Origin: Lysobacter sp. CFH 32150
GTDB taxonomy: Bacteria; Pseudomonadota; Gammaproteobacteria; Xanthomonadales; Xanthomonadaceae
Direction of reading: 5' to 3'
Length of the DNA: 64,000 nt
Assembly (NCBI RefSeq): GCF_022758295.1
Contig: NZ_JALDWJ010000002.1
Coordinates: 1-64,000 of the forward strand
Below, piece after piece: positions 39,277 to 53,147 of the stretch (position 1 is the stretch's first letter; every line of letters starts with the position of its first letter). Position numbers and translations under genes: made by a program. Under the pieces are notes generated by a model that saw nothing but the letters and a program-made list of their open reading frames with translations, searched no databases and was not told the DNA's origin.

Positions 39277-41406
39277 TTAGCCGCGATCGCCGTCGGCTTC
39301 GGCGCGCGGCAGGTCGCCGCGCTGGCGCAGTGTAGTCAGCGCTTGTTCCAGCTGTAGCCGCAGTCGCGCCAATATCGCGCGCCAGTCGCCCTGCAGCTGG
39401 ATATTGCCCATCCGCATGGCGGCCGACGCATTTTCGGCCAGCACTACTGCACCCATGTTCCCGGCCGCGCCCTTGAGCGCATGGCAGGCATCCCGGTAGG
39501 CGTCCCAGCGCGCCGCTGTACCAGTCGTCTCCAATTCGTCGATGGCCTTGCGCGCATCGCGTGCGCATTCGATCAGGAAACGCTGTACGAAGGCTTCGCC
39601 CAGATCCATCTGCCGCAGCTCGTCCAGTATCTGCCGCGAGATCGCGCCATCGCTGACAACCACGGGTCGCGGTGCAGCCTGCTCGTCCGACCTGGCGACG
39701 ATGCCGTCGCCGATCTCGGCGAGCTTGTCGAGCAGCTTTTCGACAACGATCGGCTTGGACAGGAATGCGTAAGCGCCGGCGCGCTCACATTCCATTTGTG
39801 CTTCCGGCGTGGCATCGGCGGTGAGCACGATGAACGGCGTCCGTTTGTGTCCGGCCTGCATGAAGCGGGCTTGTTTGATCGTTTCCAAGCCGCTGAGGCC
39901 GGGCATGTGCAGGTCGGTGATCACCACATCGAACTGCTGCGCCTCAAGTGCGTTCAGCACCGCTTCGCCGTCTTCGACCAGTTGCAGGCGATGTCCGGCG
40001 CGCTCCAGCAGGCGTTGCATCACCATCACATTCGCGGGTTGATCGTCGGCGACCAGCACACGTAGCGGCCGGACCCGCGCGCGATGGCGCACGAACGGAT
40101 CGCTGAAAGCGATGACGTTGCTGGTGGCAGTCGCGGCCGGCTTCGCGGCTTGCAGCCGGAACGGCACGTCGATCCAGAAATGCGAGCCGACGCCCTCCTC
40201 GCTTTCGACACTGAGGTGACCGCCGAGGATCTCGGTCAGGGCCAGCGCGATGGTAGTGCCGAGGCCGGTACCGCCATAGCGGCGGTCGCGTCCGCTGTCC
40301 GCCTGTTCGAAGGCGTGGAAGATGCGCTTCAGCGCCTCCGGCGTGATGCCGATGCCGGTATCGCGCACCGAGAAGCAGAACTGCCCCGCTTCCGAGCTGC
40401 GCTCGAGCACCGACACCTCGAGTTCGACCTTGCCGGTCTCGGTGAATTTGATCGCGTTCGTCAACAGATTGACCAGGATCTGCTGCAGATGACCGCTATC
40501 GCCATTCAGTGCATCAGGCACGTCAGGTGGCAGCAGGATGTCGAACGCCAGACCCTTCGCGTGCGCGCTCGGTTGCAGCATCATCTTGATGTTGTCGATC
40601 AGCGCACGCAGGCTGAAATCGGTGTCGTTGCGCTTGAGCTTGCCGGCTTCGATCGCGGAGATGTCGAGCACATCCTCGACCAGGGCTTGCAGCGAGCGTG
40701 CCGAGGCGCGAATGACTTCGGCGCTATCGCGCTGGTCCGGCGTCAGCGACGAGGTGGCCAGCAGTTCCGCCATGCCAACGATGCCGTTAAGCGGGGTGCG
40801 GAATTCGTGGCTCATGTTGGCCACGAAGCGGCTCTTGGCCGCGCTCGCCGCCTTGGCCATTTCGGTCGCCCGCACCAGCGCCTTCAGCAACGAACTCAAG
40901 TACAAAGGCACGGCGATCAATCCGACCAGCAAGCCCCAACCTATCCAGGGATTGGCCTGCCAGTACGGCGTGGTCAGGATCACCGTGAGGAAGGTGGTGC
41001 AGGCGAAACCGATCGCCAGATACAGATAACGCGGCCCGTAGCGTAGGCCGTTGCCGATCGTGACCCAGAGGATGATGACGTACATCGGCGCCAGCAACTG
41101 CCCCAGCAGGTACATGCCGACGCCCATCAGGCTGTAATCGACGCACATCCCTAGGAGACGACGCGGGTGCGAGGCCGCCGGCCGCGCCGTGATCCAGCCG
41201 ATGATGATCAAGCTGACCGCGAACGCCAACCCCAGGAAACGCAGCGACAGCTGTGAAGCTTCCGCCACTTCCGGACGCAGGTTGGCCACCAGCAACACAT
41301 AGATCAACACGACCACCAGCATGACCAGGCGAACCAGCGCCTGCTGATGCTCGCTGTCCGGTCGGCCAGCAAACTGGCGCTTTACCCTGGACAGCAGCGC
41401 CGACAT
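39277..41406 (-). CDS. rpfC: DSF sensor hybrid kinase RpfC (canonical position)
   Basis: A 709-residue membrane-bound hybrid kinase that detects DSF and signals to RpfG. It has five hydrophobic helices at about residues 24-175. The phosphoacceptor is His200 in [12 protein letters not shown]. HATPase motifs are [17 protein letters not shown] and GGTGLGTT; the receiver has Asp498 in [12 protein letters not shown], and the HPt has His642 in CHALKG. The ATG at 41406 overlaps the rpfG stop (TGATG), so the two are translationally coupled. A longer frame from 41562 runs inside rpfG and is not the start. rpfH, which some xanthomonads have between rpfC and rpfG, is absent. Confidence 0.94.
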   Translation of the reverse strand: MSALLSRVKRQFAGRPDSEHQQALVRLVMLVVVLIYVLLVANLRPEVAEASQLSLRFLGLAFAVSLIIIGWITARPAASHPRRLLGMCVDYSLMGVGMYLLGQLLAPMYVIILWVTIGNGLRYGPRYLYLAIGFACTTFLTVILTTPYWQANPWIGWGLLVGLIAVPLYLSSLLKALVRATEMAKAASAAKSRFVANMSHEFRTPLNGIVGMAELLATSSLTPDQRDSAEVIRASARSLQALVEDVLDISAIEAGKLKRNDTDFSLRALIDNIKMMLQPSAHAKGLAFDILLPPDVPDALNGDSGHLQQILVNLLTNAIKFTETGKVELEVSVLERSSEAGQFCFSVRDTGIGITPEALKRIFHAFEQADSGRDRRYGGTGLGTTIALALTEILGGHLSVESEEGVGSHFWIDVPFRLQAAKPAATATSNVIAFSDPFVRHRARVRPLRVLVADDQPANVMVMQRLLERAGHRLQLVEDGEAVLNALEAQQFDVVITDLHMPGLSGLETIKQARFMQAGHKRTPFIVLTADATPEAQMECERAGAYAFLSKPIVVEKLLDKLAEIGDGIVARSDEQAAPRPVVVSDGAISRQILDELRQMDLGEAFVQRFLIECARDARKAIDELETTGTAARWDAYRDACHALKGAAGNMGAVVLAENASAAMRMGNIQLQGDWRAILARLRLQLEQALTTLRQRGDLPRAEADGDRG

Positions 41407-42482
41407 CAGCGCTCCGACCACGGCCGCGGGTTGACCGCGGAGTAGCGCTGGCAGATGTCCTCCAGCCGGGCACGGTTGCGTATGAGTACATCGGCGCAGC
41501 GTGGATCGAACAGGCGTCCGCGCTGGGCGTAGATATAAGCCAGTGCGGAATCGACACTCCACGGCTGCTTGTACGGGCGTGGCGAGATCAGTGCGTCGAA
41601 CACGTCCGCGACCGCCACGATGCGCGCTTCCAGTGGAATGGCGTCGCCGGCCAGGCCGTCTGGATAGCCACTGCCGTCGTAGCGCTCGTGATGGCGCAGC
41701 GCGATCATGGCGCCGGTCTGGATGAACCGGTTCTGGCTGCCACTGAGCAGTTCGTGCCCCAGCTGCGGATGCTTGCGCATCACTATGATCTCGCTCTCGG
41801 TGAGCGGACCCGGCTTCATCAGGATCGCATCCGGGATCGCGATCTTGCCCATGTCGTGCAGCGGTGCGGCCATCTCGATGACACGCGCTTCATCCTCGGA
41901 CATGCCAAGGCCTTCGGCGATCAACCCCGCCACATGGGACATGCGCTCCAGGTAGGCGCTGGTGCCGGCATCGCGATATTCGATCGCGCGTGCGAGCCGC
42001 GACAGGGTCTCGCGCTCGCGCTCCTCGACCTCGTTCATGCTCGACAGCAGTCGTTGCTCCAACGACAACGCCCGTTGCTTCACGTTCTCCGATTGCTGGC
42101 GCAGCTGCAGCAGGTTGCGGCAACGTGCACGCAATTCGCGTGGCCGGACCGGTTTGACCAGGAAGTCGATGACGCCGGCGTCCAGCGCAGCCTGACGTAT
42201 CGGCTCGTCGCCGACCACGGTGACCAGCACGATCGGCACATCGCGGTGCACTGGCGGCCGGCGGAAGCGCCGCGCGAACTCAAGGCCGTCCATTCCCGGC
42301 ATGCGGTAATCGAGCAGGAGCAGGTCGGGACGGTTCTGTTCGCACCAGCCGAGCGCGACGGTCGGGTCGCCGAAATCGTGCACGGCTAACTCGGGACCGA
42401 TGTCCTCGAGGATGTGGCGCAACATGCTGCGCGCCGAAGTTTGATCGTCGACGATGACGACATTCACATCATTAACCCGCAT
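41406..42482 (-). CDS. rpfG: Cyclic di-GMP phosphodiesterase response regulator RpfG
   Basis: A 358-residue two-domain regulator. The REC domain has Asp58 in [12 protein letters not shown] and Lys110 in LVKPVRP. A helical linker (residues 125-160) leads to the HD-GYP domain with His209-Asp210 in LHDMGKI, HH in [14 protein letters not shown] (GYP at 272-274) and [15 protein letters not shown]. Phosphorylation by RpfC activates degradation of cyclic di-GMP and so controls virulence factors and biofilm in Xanthomonas. It precedes rpfC with a 1-nt overlap. A degraded second copy lies at 37714-38170. Confidence 0.95.
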   Translation of the reverse strand: MRVNDVNVVIVDDQTSARSMLRHILEDIGPELAVHDFGDPTVALGWCEQNRPDLLLLDYRMPGMDGLEFARRFRRPPVHRDVPIVLVTVVGDEPIRQAALDAGVIDFLVKPVRPRELRARCRNLLQLRQQSENVKQRALSLEQRLLSSMNEVEERERETLSRLARAIEYRDAGTSAYLERMSHVAGLIAEGLGMSEDEARVIEMAAPLHDMGKIAIPDAILMKPGPLTESEIIVMRKHPQLGHELLSGSQNRFIQTGAMIALRHHERYDGSGYPDGLAGDAIPLEARIVAVADVFDALISPRPYKQPWSVDSALAYIYAQRGRLFDPRCADVLIRNRARLEDICQRYSAVNPRPWSER

Positions 42483-42557
42483 AGAGTTGGCCGTCGTCCT
42501 TGGCTGGCGGACGGGCCGAGCATACTCCGCCGCGGTTATTTTTGCCCGGTGGACCGG

Positions 42558-44075
42558 TTAGCCGTGCGTTTCCGGTCGCATGTACGGGAACAGCAGCACG
42601 TCACGGATCGAGGCCGAGTCGGTAAGCAGCATGACCAAGCGGTCGATGCCGACGCCGAGGCCACCGGTCGGCGGCAGGCCGACTTCGAGGGCACGGATGT
42701 AGTCGGCGTCGTAATGCATGGCCTCGTCGTCGCCCCCCTCCTTCGCGTCGACCTGGGCGCGGAAGCGTGCGGCCTGGTCCTCGGGGTCGTTCAATTCCGA
42801 GAACCCGTTGGCCAGTTCCTTGCCCCCGACGAACAGTTCGAAGCGGTCGGTGATGCCGGGCTCGCTGTCCGATTCACGCGCCAGTGGGCTGACTTCCACG
42901 GGATAGTGGGTGATGAAGGTCGGCTGGACCAGGCCGGCCTCGACCGTCTTCTCGAAAATCTCCAGCAGCAGCTTGCCCCACCCATGCTGGGCTTTGACGT
43001 GGATGCCGAGGCGCTCGCAGTGGCGTACGAGCGCGTCGCGGTCGCGGCAGTCGGCGGCGCTGATGTTGGGGTTCAACTCGCGGACCGCCTCTTCGAGTTT
43101 CCAGCGGCGGAACTTCGGTCCGACATCGATCGCATTGCCTTCCCACTGCAGCGCCGTCGTACCGATAGCCTCGATCGCGACGTCGCGGATCATGGCCTCG
43201 GTCAGGTCCATGACTTCGTCGTAAGTGGCATAGGCCTCGTACAACTCGAGCATGGTGAACTCGGGGTTGTGGCGGGTACTGACGCCTTCGTTGCGGAAAT
43301 TGCGATTGATCTCGTACACCCGCTCGAAGCCGCCGACTACCAGGCGCTTGAGATACAACTCCGGCGCCACCCGCAGGTACAGGTCGAGATCGAGCGCGTT
43401 GTGGTGGGTGACGAACGGCTTCGCGGTCGCGCCGCCGACGATGTAATGCATCATCGGGGTCTCGACTTCGAGGAAGCGACGCGCATCGAGCCAGCGCCGG
43501 ATTGCGGCGATGACTTGCGAGCGCTTGACGAAAACGTCGCGCGCTTCCGGCGTCACGATCAGATCGACGTACCGCTGGCGATAGCGTTGTTCGACATCGC
43601 TCAGACCATGCCACTTGTCGGGCAGTGGCCGTAGCGACTTGGTCAGCAGCCGCAGCACGTCGGCCTTGACCGACAGCTCGCCGGTCTTGGTACGCATCAG
43701 CGTGCCTTCGGCAGCGATGATGTCGCCGACGTCCCACCCCTTGAACGCGTCGTAGCTGTCGCCGAGCACGGTCGATTGCAGGAACAGCTGGATCCGGCCG
43801 GACACGTCCTGGATCTGTGCGAAGGCGGCCTTGCCCATGACTCGTTTCGCCAGCAGGCGCCCGGCCAGCGCTACGCGCGTGCCCTCGCCTTCCAGCGCTT
43901 CGCCGGTCCAGCGTTCGGCATCGGCGTACTGCGCCTGCAGGTCACCGGCGTAATCGGCGCGACGGAAATCGTTCGGAAACGCCACGCCCTGCGCGCGCAG
44001 CGCCGTGAGTTTGGCGCGACGCTCGGCGATCAGGTGGTTCTCGTCGATGTGCGGCGTTGTCGTTTCGTCGGTCAT
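42558..44075 (-). CDS. lysS: Lysyl-tRNA synthetase (class II)
   Basis: Charges tRNA-Lys. The 505-residue protein has the N-terminal OB anticodon-binding domain (about 65-170). Class II motifs follow: motif 1 within [11 protein letters not shown], motif 2 as [18 protein letters not shown] and motif 3 as [15 protein letters not shown]. The ATG at 44075 is preferred to an in-phase TTG at 44087. It sits between rpfG and prfB as in Xanthomonas. No strong Shine-Dalgarno sequence precedes it, and a REP-like palindrome lies just upstream. Confidence 0.97.
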   Translation of the reverse strand: MTDETTTPHIDENHLIAERRAKLTALRAQGVAFPNDFRRADYAGDLQAQYADAERWTGEALEGEGTRVALAGRLLAKRVMGKAAFAQIQDVSGRIQLFLQSTVLGDSYDAFKGWDVGDIIAAEGTLMRTKTGELSVKADVLRLLTKSLRPLPDKWHGLSDVEQRYRQRYVDLIVTPEARDVFVKRSQVIAAIRRWLDARRFLEVETPMMHYIVGGATAKPFVTHHNALDLDLYLRVAPELYLKRLVVGGFERVYEINRNFRNEGVSTRHNPEFTMLELYEAYATYDEVMDLTEAMIRDVAIEAIGTTALQWEGNAIDVGPKFRRWKLEEAVRELNPNISAADCRDRDALVRHCERLGIHVKAQHGWGKLLLEIFEKTVEAGLVQPTFITHYPVEVSPLARESDSEPGITDRFELFVGGKELANGFSELNDPEDQAARFRAQVDAKEGGDDEAMHYDADYIRALEVGLPPTGGLGVGIDRLVMLLTDSASIRDVLLFPYMRPETHG

Positions 44076-44104
44076 GGCTGCTGGCAAGGGTGGATGGCTT
44101 TTTG

Positions 44105-44162
44105 TGGGAGCGGCGTAAGCCGCGATGCTAGTCGGCCCCAGTCGCGACTTACGCCGCTCCCA
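44105..44162. repeat. REP-like palindromic element
   Basis: TGGGAGCGGCGTAAG (44105-44119) is repeated in exact inverse orientation as CTTACGCCGCTCCCA (44148-44162), with further pairing CGCGA/TCGCG inside. GTGGGAGCGGC with AAGCCGCGA is the well-known head sequence of REP elements in pseudomonads and xanthomonads, which are mobilised by RAYT transposases. It fills the lysS-prfB spacer. Confidence 0.85.
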
Positions 44163-44170
44163 GACGGAGA

Positions 44171-45299
44171 TTACGCTGCATCGCTGCGTTTCGACCCTGC
44201 CTCGAGCCCCGATTTCAGGCTGGCCTCGATGAACTCGTCAAGGTCGCCATCGAGCACCTTCTGCGTATCGGTGCGCTCGATGCCGGTGCGCAAATCCTTG
44301 ATCCGCGACTGGTCGAGCACATAGTTGCGGATCTGGCTGCCCCAGCCGATGTCGGACTTGGTCGCTTCCAGCGCATCCTTCTCGGCGTTGCGCTTCTGCA
44401 CTTCGAGCTCGTACAGCTTGCCGGCCAGCATCTTCATCGCTCGGTCGCGGTTGGCATGCTGCGAACGTTCGGTCTGGCACGCGACGACCGTGTTGGTGGG
44501 AATGTGCGTAATACGCACCGCCGACTCGGTCTTGTTGACGTGCTGGCCACCAGCGCCCGAGGATCGGTACACATCGGTCCTGAGATCGGCTGGATTGATA
44601 TCGATATCGATGTCGTCGTCGACTTCCGGCGACACGAACACCGAAGTAAACGACGTATGCCGGCGGTTGTCGGAGTCGAACGGCGACTTGCGCACCAGCC
44701 GGTGCACGCCGATCTCGGTCTTGAGCCAGCCGTAGGCGTAATCGCCTTCCACCCGGAACGTCGCCGACTTGATGCCGGCAACGTCGCCGCCGCTGACTTC
44801 CAGCAGTTCGGTCTTCCAGCCGCGCGACTCGGCCCAGCGCAGGTACATGCGCAGCAGCATCTCGGCCCAGTCCTGCGCCTCGGTGCCGCCGGCGCCGGCC
44901 TGGATGTCGACGAAGGCCGAATGCGAATCCATCTTGCCGGAGAACATCCGGGTGAATTCGAGTTGCTCGACGCCGCGGGCATAGCGCTCGACGTCGACGA
45001 CGATCGCGTTGGCGGTGTCCTGGTCGTCTTCCATCTCGACCAGGTCCAGCAGCTCATTGGAGCCTTCAAGGCCCTCCATCAGCTCGCGGATGCCGTGGAC
45101 GGTCTTGCCCAGCAGCGAACGCTCGCGGCCTAGCGCCTGGGCGCGTGCGGAGTCGTTCCAGATATCGGGATTCTCAAGTTCCCGGTTGACTTCTTCCAGA
45201 CGCTCTACCTTGGCGTCGTAGTCAAAGATACCCCCTCAGCGCATGCAGCCGGCCCGTGAGGTCGGCGATGCGCTGGCGGATGGGATTCAGCTCGATCAT
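44171..45299 (-). CDS. prfB: Peptide chain release factor 2, with programmed +1 frameshift
   Basis: RF2 recognises UGA and UAA. Translation begins at the ATG at 45299 ([10 protein letters not shown]) and after 25 codons meets an in-frame TGA at 45224-45222. The site reads AGGGGGTATCTTTGAC: an internal Shine-Dalgarno, a slippery CTT and the stop, the canonical autoregulatory +1 frameshift signal. The shifted frame runs from 45223 to 44171, for a protein of 375 residues. The peptide anticodon SPF is present in RKSPFDS, and [10 protein letters not shown] contains the catalytic GGQ. A naive caller would start it too late, near 45079. Confidence 0.97.
45221..45239 (-). promoter_or_regulatory. prfB programmed frameshift site
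   Basis: On the minus strand AGGGGG lies 3 nt before CTT-TGA-C. The spacing matches the E. coli prfB recoding site, which senses RF2 level. Confidence 0.95.
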
Positions 45300-45350
45300 G
45301 TTGCGGAAATCATTGGCAAACGGCCGGGAATTCTAGCAGTGCCGGCGGCC

Positions 45351-47081
45351 TTACACAGGCTCGCGATGGACGATCACCAATTGCACGGCCTGGCCGCCGC
45401 GGTAATCGTCCGGCTCCAGCCGATAGGCGATGCGGATGCGGGTTGGCGGCGTTTCGCCATTCCAGCCGCCGAACTCGATCGCGTTGAGGCGCTGTCCGCC
45501 ATCCAGAGGCTGCAAAGGGGCAAGTTCCAGCCTGAGGTGGCGCTCACCGACGACGCGCGAGTTCAGCACCTCGAACTCGCCGTCGAACAACGGTTCCGGG
45601 TAGCCCTGCCCCCATGGCCCGCCATCCCGCAACGCCTCGGCGCTCATGCGGGTGAACTCGCCGCCCTCGAGTTCGCCATCGCTGACGATCTCGGCCTGCA
45701 GCAGTGCCGGATCGAGCATGCGTTCGACTTGCTCACGCAGCGCCAGTTCGAACTGCGGCAGCGCCGGCAACGACAGGCTCAGTCCCGCGGCCATGGCATG
45801 CCCGCCGAATTTGCCGATCAGTCCGGGGTGCGCGGCATCCACGGCTGCCAACGCATCGCGGATATGCAGACCGGGGATGGATCGCGCGGAGCCACGTAAC
45901 AGCTCGCTGCCCGGTTCGGCCGGGGCGAAGGCAATGACCGGACGATGCACGCGTTCCTTGATCTTCGAGGCGACCAGGCCGACCACGCCGGGGTGCCATT
46001 CGGCATCGAACAGGCACAAGGCCGGTGCCAGCGCGCTGCCGTCGAGCGCGACTCTTGCCAGCGCCAACTCGGCCTCGTCGGTCATCTGCTGCTGCACCGC
46101 GCGGCGTTCGCTGTTGATCTCGTTGAGCGTGGCGGCGATGTCGCGGGCATGGGTGAAGTCGTCGCTGAGCAGGCATTCGATACCGACCGCCATGTCCTCG
46201 AGCCGGCCGGCGGCATTGATGCGCGGTGCCAGGCCGAAGCCGATATCGGTGGCGGTCAGCGTGCGCGGATCGCGACCCGAGACTTCGATCAATGCACGCA
46301 GGCCAGCGCAGCCCTGCCCGGCACGTAGCCGACGCAAGCCGGCGGCGACCAGGGCGCGATTGTTGGCGTCGAGCGGCACCAGATCGGCGACCGTGCCGAC
46401 GGCAACCAGGTCGAGCAGCGTCGACAGATCCGGCCCGCCATCCGTGAACGCACCACCGTCGCGCAGGTGTCGCCGCAACGCCAGCAGCACGTAGAACATC
46501 ACGCCGACACCGGCCAGCATCTTGCTCGGGAAAGCATCGCCGGGCAGGTTCGGGTCGACGATCGCATCCGCGGGTGGCAGCGTTGCGCCCGGCAAATGGT
46601 GATCGGTGACTAGCACCTGCCAGCCGCGCGCCTTGGCCGCGGTGATCCCGGCGTGACAGGCAATGCCGTGGTCGACGGTGACCAGCAGGTGCGGCTGCAG
46701 GGCAGCGAGATCATCGACCAACCCCGGGGACAAGCCGTAACCGTGGATGACGCGATTCGGCACCGCGTGCGAGACCCGACGCGCGCCGAGCATCCGCAGC
46801 CCACGCACGCCGACCGCGCAGGCAGTGGCGCCATCGCAGTCGAAATCGCCCACTACGACGATGTGGCGATCCTGCGCGATCGCTGCTGTGAGCAAGCGCG
46901 TCGCCGCTTCGAGTCCGCCCAACGTGTCCGGTGGCAACAATTGCGCCAGCCGCGGCTGTGCCTGTTCGAGATTGAGCGCACCGCGGGCTGCATAGATGCG
47001 TTGCAGCAGTGACGGCACTGTCGCGGGCCAGTTCCCGTTGGCGCCGATGTCGCGACGGCGGATCGTTCTTGCAGCGATCAT
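45351..47081 (-). CDS. recJ: Single-stranded-DNA exonuclease RecJ
   Basis: A 5'-3' ssDNA exonuclease of the RecF recombination and mismatch repair pathways. The 576-residue protein belongs to the DHH superfamily. Metal-binding motifs are VVVGDFDCDGATACAV (DYDADG variant), VTVDHGI and VTDHHLPG. A DHHA1 nucleic-acid-binding region follows (GKFGGHAMAAGLSL). The ATG at 47081 overlaps the stop of the upstream gene (ATGA). In xanthomonads it lies between prfB and the rpfE-like gene, as here. Confidence 0.95.
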   Translation of the reverse strand: MIAARTIRRRDIGANGNWPATVPSLLQRIYAARGALNLEQAQPRLAQLLPPDTLGGLEAATRLLTAAIAQDRHIVVVGDFDCDGATACAVGVRGLRMLGARRVSHAVPNRVIHGYGLSPGLVDDLAALQPHLLVTVDHGIACHAGITAAKARGWQVLVTDHHLPGATLPPADAIVDPNLPGDAFPSKMLAGVGVMFYVLLALRRHLRDGGAFTDGGPDLSTLLDLVAVGTVADLVPLDANNRALVAAGLRRLRAGQGCAGLRALIEVSGRDPRTLTATDIGFGLAPRINAAGRLEDMAVGIECLLSDDFTHARDIAATLNEINSERRAVQQQMTDEAELALARVALDGSALAPALCLFDAEWHPGVVGLVASKIKERVHRPVIAFAPAEPGSELLRGSARSIPGLHIRDALAAVDAAHPGLIGKFGGHAMAAGLSLSLPALPQFELALREQVERMLDPALLQAEIVSDGELEGGEFTRMSAEALRDGGPWGQGYPEPLFDGEFEVLNSRVVGERHLRLELAPLQPLDGGQRLNAIEFGGWNGETPPTRIRIAYRLEPDDYRGGQAVQLVIVHREPV

Positions 47082-48019
47082 TTGTCGAAACGGGCCAGTG
47101 GCTTGCGCCAGAAACGCCAATGCTGGCGGCGTTCCAGTACGAAGCCGCTGCCGTCTTCGCAATCCAACTGCAGGCGTTCGAGTTCGCCACGACGCACCGC
47201 ACCCATCGCCGGTGAGAGCCAGTCGTTCGCCAACAACTGCACGTCGCGCGCAGCTCGGAGATCAAGCAAGGCATCCACCGTTGTCAATGCATAGCGCGAT
47301 GGCAACGCAGCAGTCGGTACTTTCGCGGCTGCAGCCAGGGCCAGCACGGTGGCGTCGTCGGACTGGATCAGTGCGTGCGTCGTAGTGACGTGGTCCGGCA
47401 GGATGCCGCCACCCCAGAACCACAGCGAATTGACCGGCGGCTTGCCAGCGGCGATCCGCGCAGCGTTGTGCGGATGGTTATGCAGCACGACCTGCGCTTC
47501 GCTCAACAAAGCACGCCAGCGCCGGCTATCGGGACCTTCAGGCAGGTGCTCGAACAGGTCGGCGCCGAGTGCCTCGGCGGGCTCGATAAACGTCGGCAGC
47601 TTTGCTTCGCGCGGCAGGCGCAGATACCAGCGCGATGGCGTCGGCGCGTCGATCGGGAAACCGGTATCGCCGAACAACGGCCGCAATGGCGGCAGCAGGG
47701 CATCGGCATCCGCCTGCGTCAGTTGCAGCGCGTCGCCGTAGGCGAGCAATCGCGCGCCGTTGATGTCGGGACGCACATAGGCCGGATCGGCGCGCAACCA
47801 TGCCGAAGGCGTCGCGTCACCGACATCCTGCTGACGGGTCAAGGCGGCCATCGGCCAACTGCGCGGCAGGAGCGTGAAGTGTCGCAGCAGTTGCGGGCGG
47901 ACGCCGGCTTCGCCCACGGGCGCGCGATCGGCGCGGCCAAGGGCGCGCGCGACTGGTTCAGGGAGCGGTTGTCCGGCGAGGCGGACGCGAGGTGGCAGCA
48001 GCAGCGTGGCCGTTGCCAT
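47078..48019 (-). CDS. RpfE-like conserved protein
   Basis: A 313-residue soluble protein of the COG4255 group, often mislabelled phosphoglycerate mutase in xanthomonad genomes. Visible blocks are ADPAYVRPDINGARLLAYG near residue 76, WYLRLPREAK near residue 130, EAQVVLHNHPHNAARIAAGK and NSLWFWGGGILPD. No mutase active-site motif is seen. In Xanthomonas the corresponding gene between recJ and greA is rpfE, whose mutants make less exopolysaccharide. Its biochemical activity is unknown. Start and stop overlap both neighbours (greA TGATG, recJ ATGA). Confidence 0.75.
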   Translation of the reverse strand: MATATLLLPPRVRLAGQPLPEPVARALGRADRAPVGEAGVRPQLLRHFTLLPRSWPMAALTRQQDVGDATPSAWLRADPAYVRPDINGARLLAYGDALQLTQADADALLPPLRPLFGDTGFPIDAPTPSRWYLRLPREAKLPTFIEPAEALGADLFEHLPEGPDSRRWRALLSEAQVVLHNHPHNAARIAAGKPPVNSLWFWGGGILPDHVTTTHALIQSDDATVLALAAAAKVPTAALPSRYALTTVDALLDLRAARDVQLLANDWLSPAMGAVRRGELERLQLDCEDGSGFVLERRQHWRFWRKPLARFDK

Positions 48020-48495
48020 CAGCCTTCGTAGCGAACGCCGACGATTTCGTATTCGCGTTGTCCAGCAGGCGCGTCGATGGTGATGACGTCACCTTCGTGC
48101 TTGCCGATCAATGCCCGCGCGACCGGTGAGGAGATCGCGATCAGCCCTTGTTTGATGTCGGCTTCGAGGTCGCCGACGATCTGATACTTCTTTTCTTCGC
48201 CGCTATCCGCGTCAGCCAATTCGACGGTAGCGCCGAACACGACACGCGAGCCGGCATTTAGCGCAGCGATATCGATGACCTGGGCATGCGACAGCTCGGC
48301 TTCGAGCTGCTTGATGCGGCCTTCGATGAAGCCCTGCTGCTCGCGCGCCGCGTGATATTCGGCATTTTCCTTGAGATCGCCATGCGCACGCGCCTCGGCG
48401 ATTGCGGCGATCACCGCGGGGCGCTTGACCGACTTCAGTTCTTCCAACTCGGCGCGCAAACGCTGTGCGCCTTTCACCGTAAGCGGTGCTCTCAT
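48019..48495 (-). CDS. greA: Transcription elongation factor GreA
   Basis: Rescues backtracked RNA polymerase by stimulating transcript cleavage. The 158-residue protein has the N-terminal coiled coil with the acidic tip ([20 protein letters not shown]) and the C-terminal FKBP-like domain ([20 protein letters not shown]). It is 83 bp downstream of carB and overlaps the next gene by 1 nt (TGATG). Confidence 0.97.
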   Translation of the reverse strand: MRAPLTVKGAQRLRAELEELKSVKRPAVIAAIAEARAHGDLKENAEYHAAREQQGFIEGRIKQLEAELSHAQVIDIAALNAGSRVVFGATVELADADSGEEKKYQIVGDLEADIKQGLIAISSPVARALIGKHEGDVITIDAPAGQREYEIVGVRYEG

Positions 48496-48578
48496 TGCTT
48501 GTTCCTCGCGTCGGCACGTGGCCGACTACTAATCAATTCTGATGACCGATTGTGCCGGAGCGGACCGCTCGGCGCGAC

Positions 48579-51833
<3,255 letters not shown>

Positions 51834-51834
51834 G

Positions 51835-52956
51835 TCAGCGCGCCTCCATCGACGCAATAAATCGATCGAAGAGAGGGGCGACGTCGTGCGGGCCCGGGCT
51901 GGCTTCGGGGTGTCCCTGGAATGAGAACGCAGGTGCGTCGGTCAGCTCGATGCCTTGATTGGACCCATCGAACAGACTGCGCTGGGTCACGCGCACATTG
52001 GCCGGCAGCGTCGTTTCATCGACGGCGAAGCCGTGGTTCTGCGAAGTGATCATCACGCGGCCGCTGGCCAGGTCCTGCACAGGGTGGTTGGCGCCGTGGT
52101 GGCCGAACTTCATCTTCAGCGTCTTCGCGCCCGCGGCGAGGCCGAGCAACTGGTGGCCGAGGCAGATGCCGAAGGTGGGTGTCTTCTTTGCGATGAACTC
52201 GCGGATCGCGTTGATGGCGTAATCGCAGGGTTCCGGATCGCCCGGGCCATTGGAGAGGAACACCCCGTCGGGATTCAACGCGTACACGTCGGCGGCGGAC
52301 GTCTGCGCCGGGACCACGGTCACGCGGCAGCCGCGCTCGGCCAGCATGCGCAGGATGTTGTGCTTGACGCCGAAGTCGTAGGCGACGACGTGGTGCTTGG
52401 CCTCGGCGTGGACGAAGACGTTGCGGTCGAGGTCGAGCTGGCCGTCGCGCCATTCATAGGTGCTGCGCGTGCTGACTTCCTTGGCCAGGTCCATGCCCTT
52501 GAGGCCTGGAAACTTGCGCGCGGCTTCGACGGCCTTGCTGGCGTCGATGGTCCCGGCCATCAGCGCGCCGTTCTGCGCGCCGGTGTCGCGCAGCAGGCGG
52601 GTGAGCTTGCGGGTATCGATGTCGGAAATCGCGACGATGCCACGCTTCTGCAACCATTCCGGCAGCGAAACCTCGCTGCGCCAGTTGCTGGGACGACGCG
52701 GCACGTCGCGCACGATCAGGCCACTGGCCCAGACCTGACGGGCCTCGTCGTCCTGCACCGTGCAGCCGGTGTTGCCGACGTGCGGATAGGTCAGCGTGAC
52801 CAGTTGTCGGGCGTAGGACGGGTCGGTCAGGATTTCCTGGTAGCCGGTGATCGCGGTGTTGAACACCACTTCGCCGACCGAAAGGCCGGGCGCGCCTGCG
52901 GAAATGCCCTCGAAGATCGTGCCGTCTTCGAGCGCAAGGATTGCGGGTTGGGTCAC
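51835..52956 (-). CDS. carA: Carbamoyl-phosphate synthase small subunit (glutaminase)
   Basis: Supplies ammonia from glutamine to CarB. The 373-residue protein has a CPSase N-domain ([17 protein letters not shown]) and a class I glutamine amidotransferase domain. The nucleophile is in [15 protein letters not shown], and [11 protein letters not shown] supplies His and Glu. The start is GTG at 52956, giving [12 protein letters not shown]. An in-phase ATG at 53127 would add 57 residues of low-complexity, non-homologous sequence overlapping a terminator, so it is rejected. Confidence 0.95.
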   Translation of the reverse strand: MTQPAILALEDGTIFEGISAGAPGLSVGEVVFNTAITGYQEILTDPSYARQLVTLTYPHVGNTGCTVQDDEARQVWASGLIVRDVPRRPSNWRSEVSLPEWLQKRGIVAISDIDTRKLTRLLRDTGAQNGALMAGTIDASKAVEAARKFPGLKGMDLAKEVSTRSTYEWRDGQLDLDRNVFVHAEAKHHVVAYDFGVKHNILRMLAERGCRVTVVPAQTSAADVYALNPDGVFLSNGPGDPEPCDYAINAIREFIAKKTPTFGICLGHQLLGLAAGAKTLKMKFGHHGANHPVQDLASGRVMITSQNHGFAVDETTLPANVRVTQRSLFDGSNQGIELTDAPAFSFQGHPEASPGPHDVAPLFDRFIASMEAR

Positions 52957-53095
52957 GGGGGTCGCCTTGGCTGCCGGGGGGTGCTGACACCGCCGCCCGG
53001 GTAAAAACCGGGTTGCAAGAAACCGCGGACGCGGTACGGGACCGGTCCGACGGGCGGGGTTCAGGCGAGCGGGAATTGTACCGGGGCGCGGCCCG

Positions 53096-53123
53096 AAAAA
53101 AAACGCCCGGCCGGAGCCGGGCG
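53096..53123 (-). terminator. Terminator of the downstream M43 protease copy
   Basis: CGCCCGG (53104-53110) and CCGGGCG (53117-53123) form a 7-bp stem, followed on the minus strand by eight T. The same hairpin is repeated after the second protease gene. Confidence 0.92.
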
Positions 53124-53147
53124 CCAAATCACCTAGCTTTATTTAAC

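Noticed and set aside
41406-41562. N-terminal extension of RpfC by 52 residues
   Set aside because: The extension lies entirely inside rpfG, is rich in Arg/Pro/Cys with no homology, and the ATG at 41406 gives the usual RpfC start and TGATG coupling.
52957-53127. N-terminal extension of CarA from an ATG at 53127
   Set aside because: It would be translated across the protease terminator hairpin and gives low-complexity Pro/Arg-rich sequence absent from CarA.
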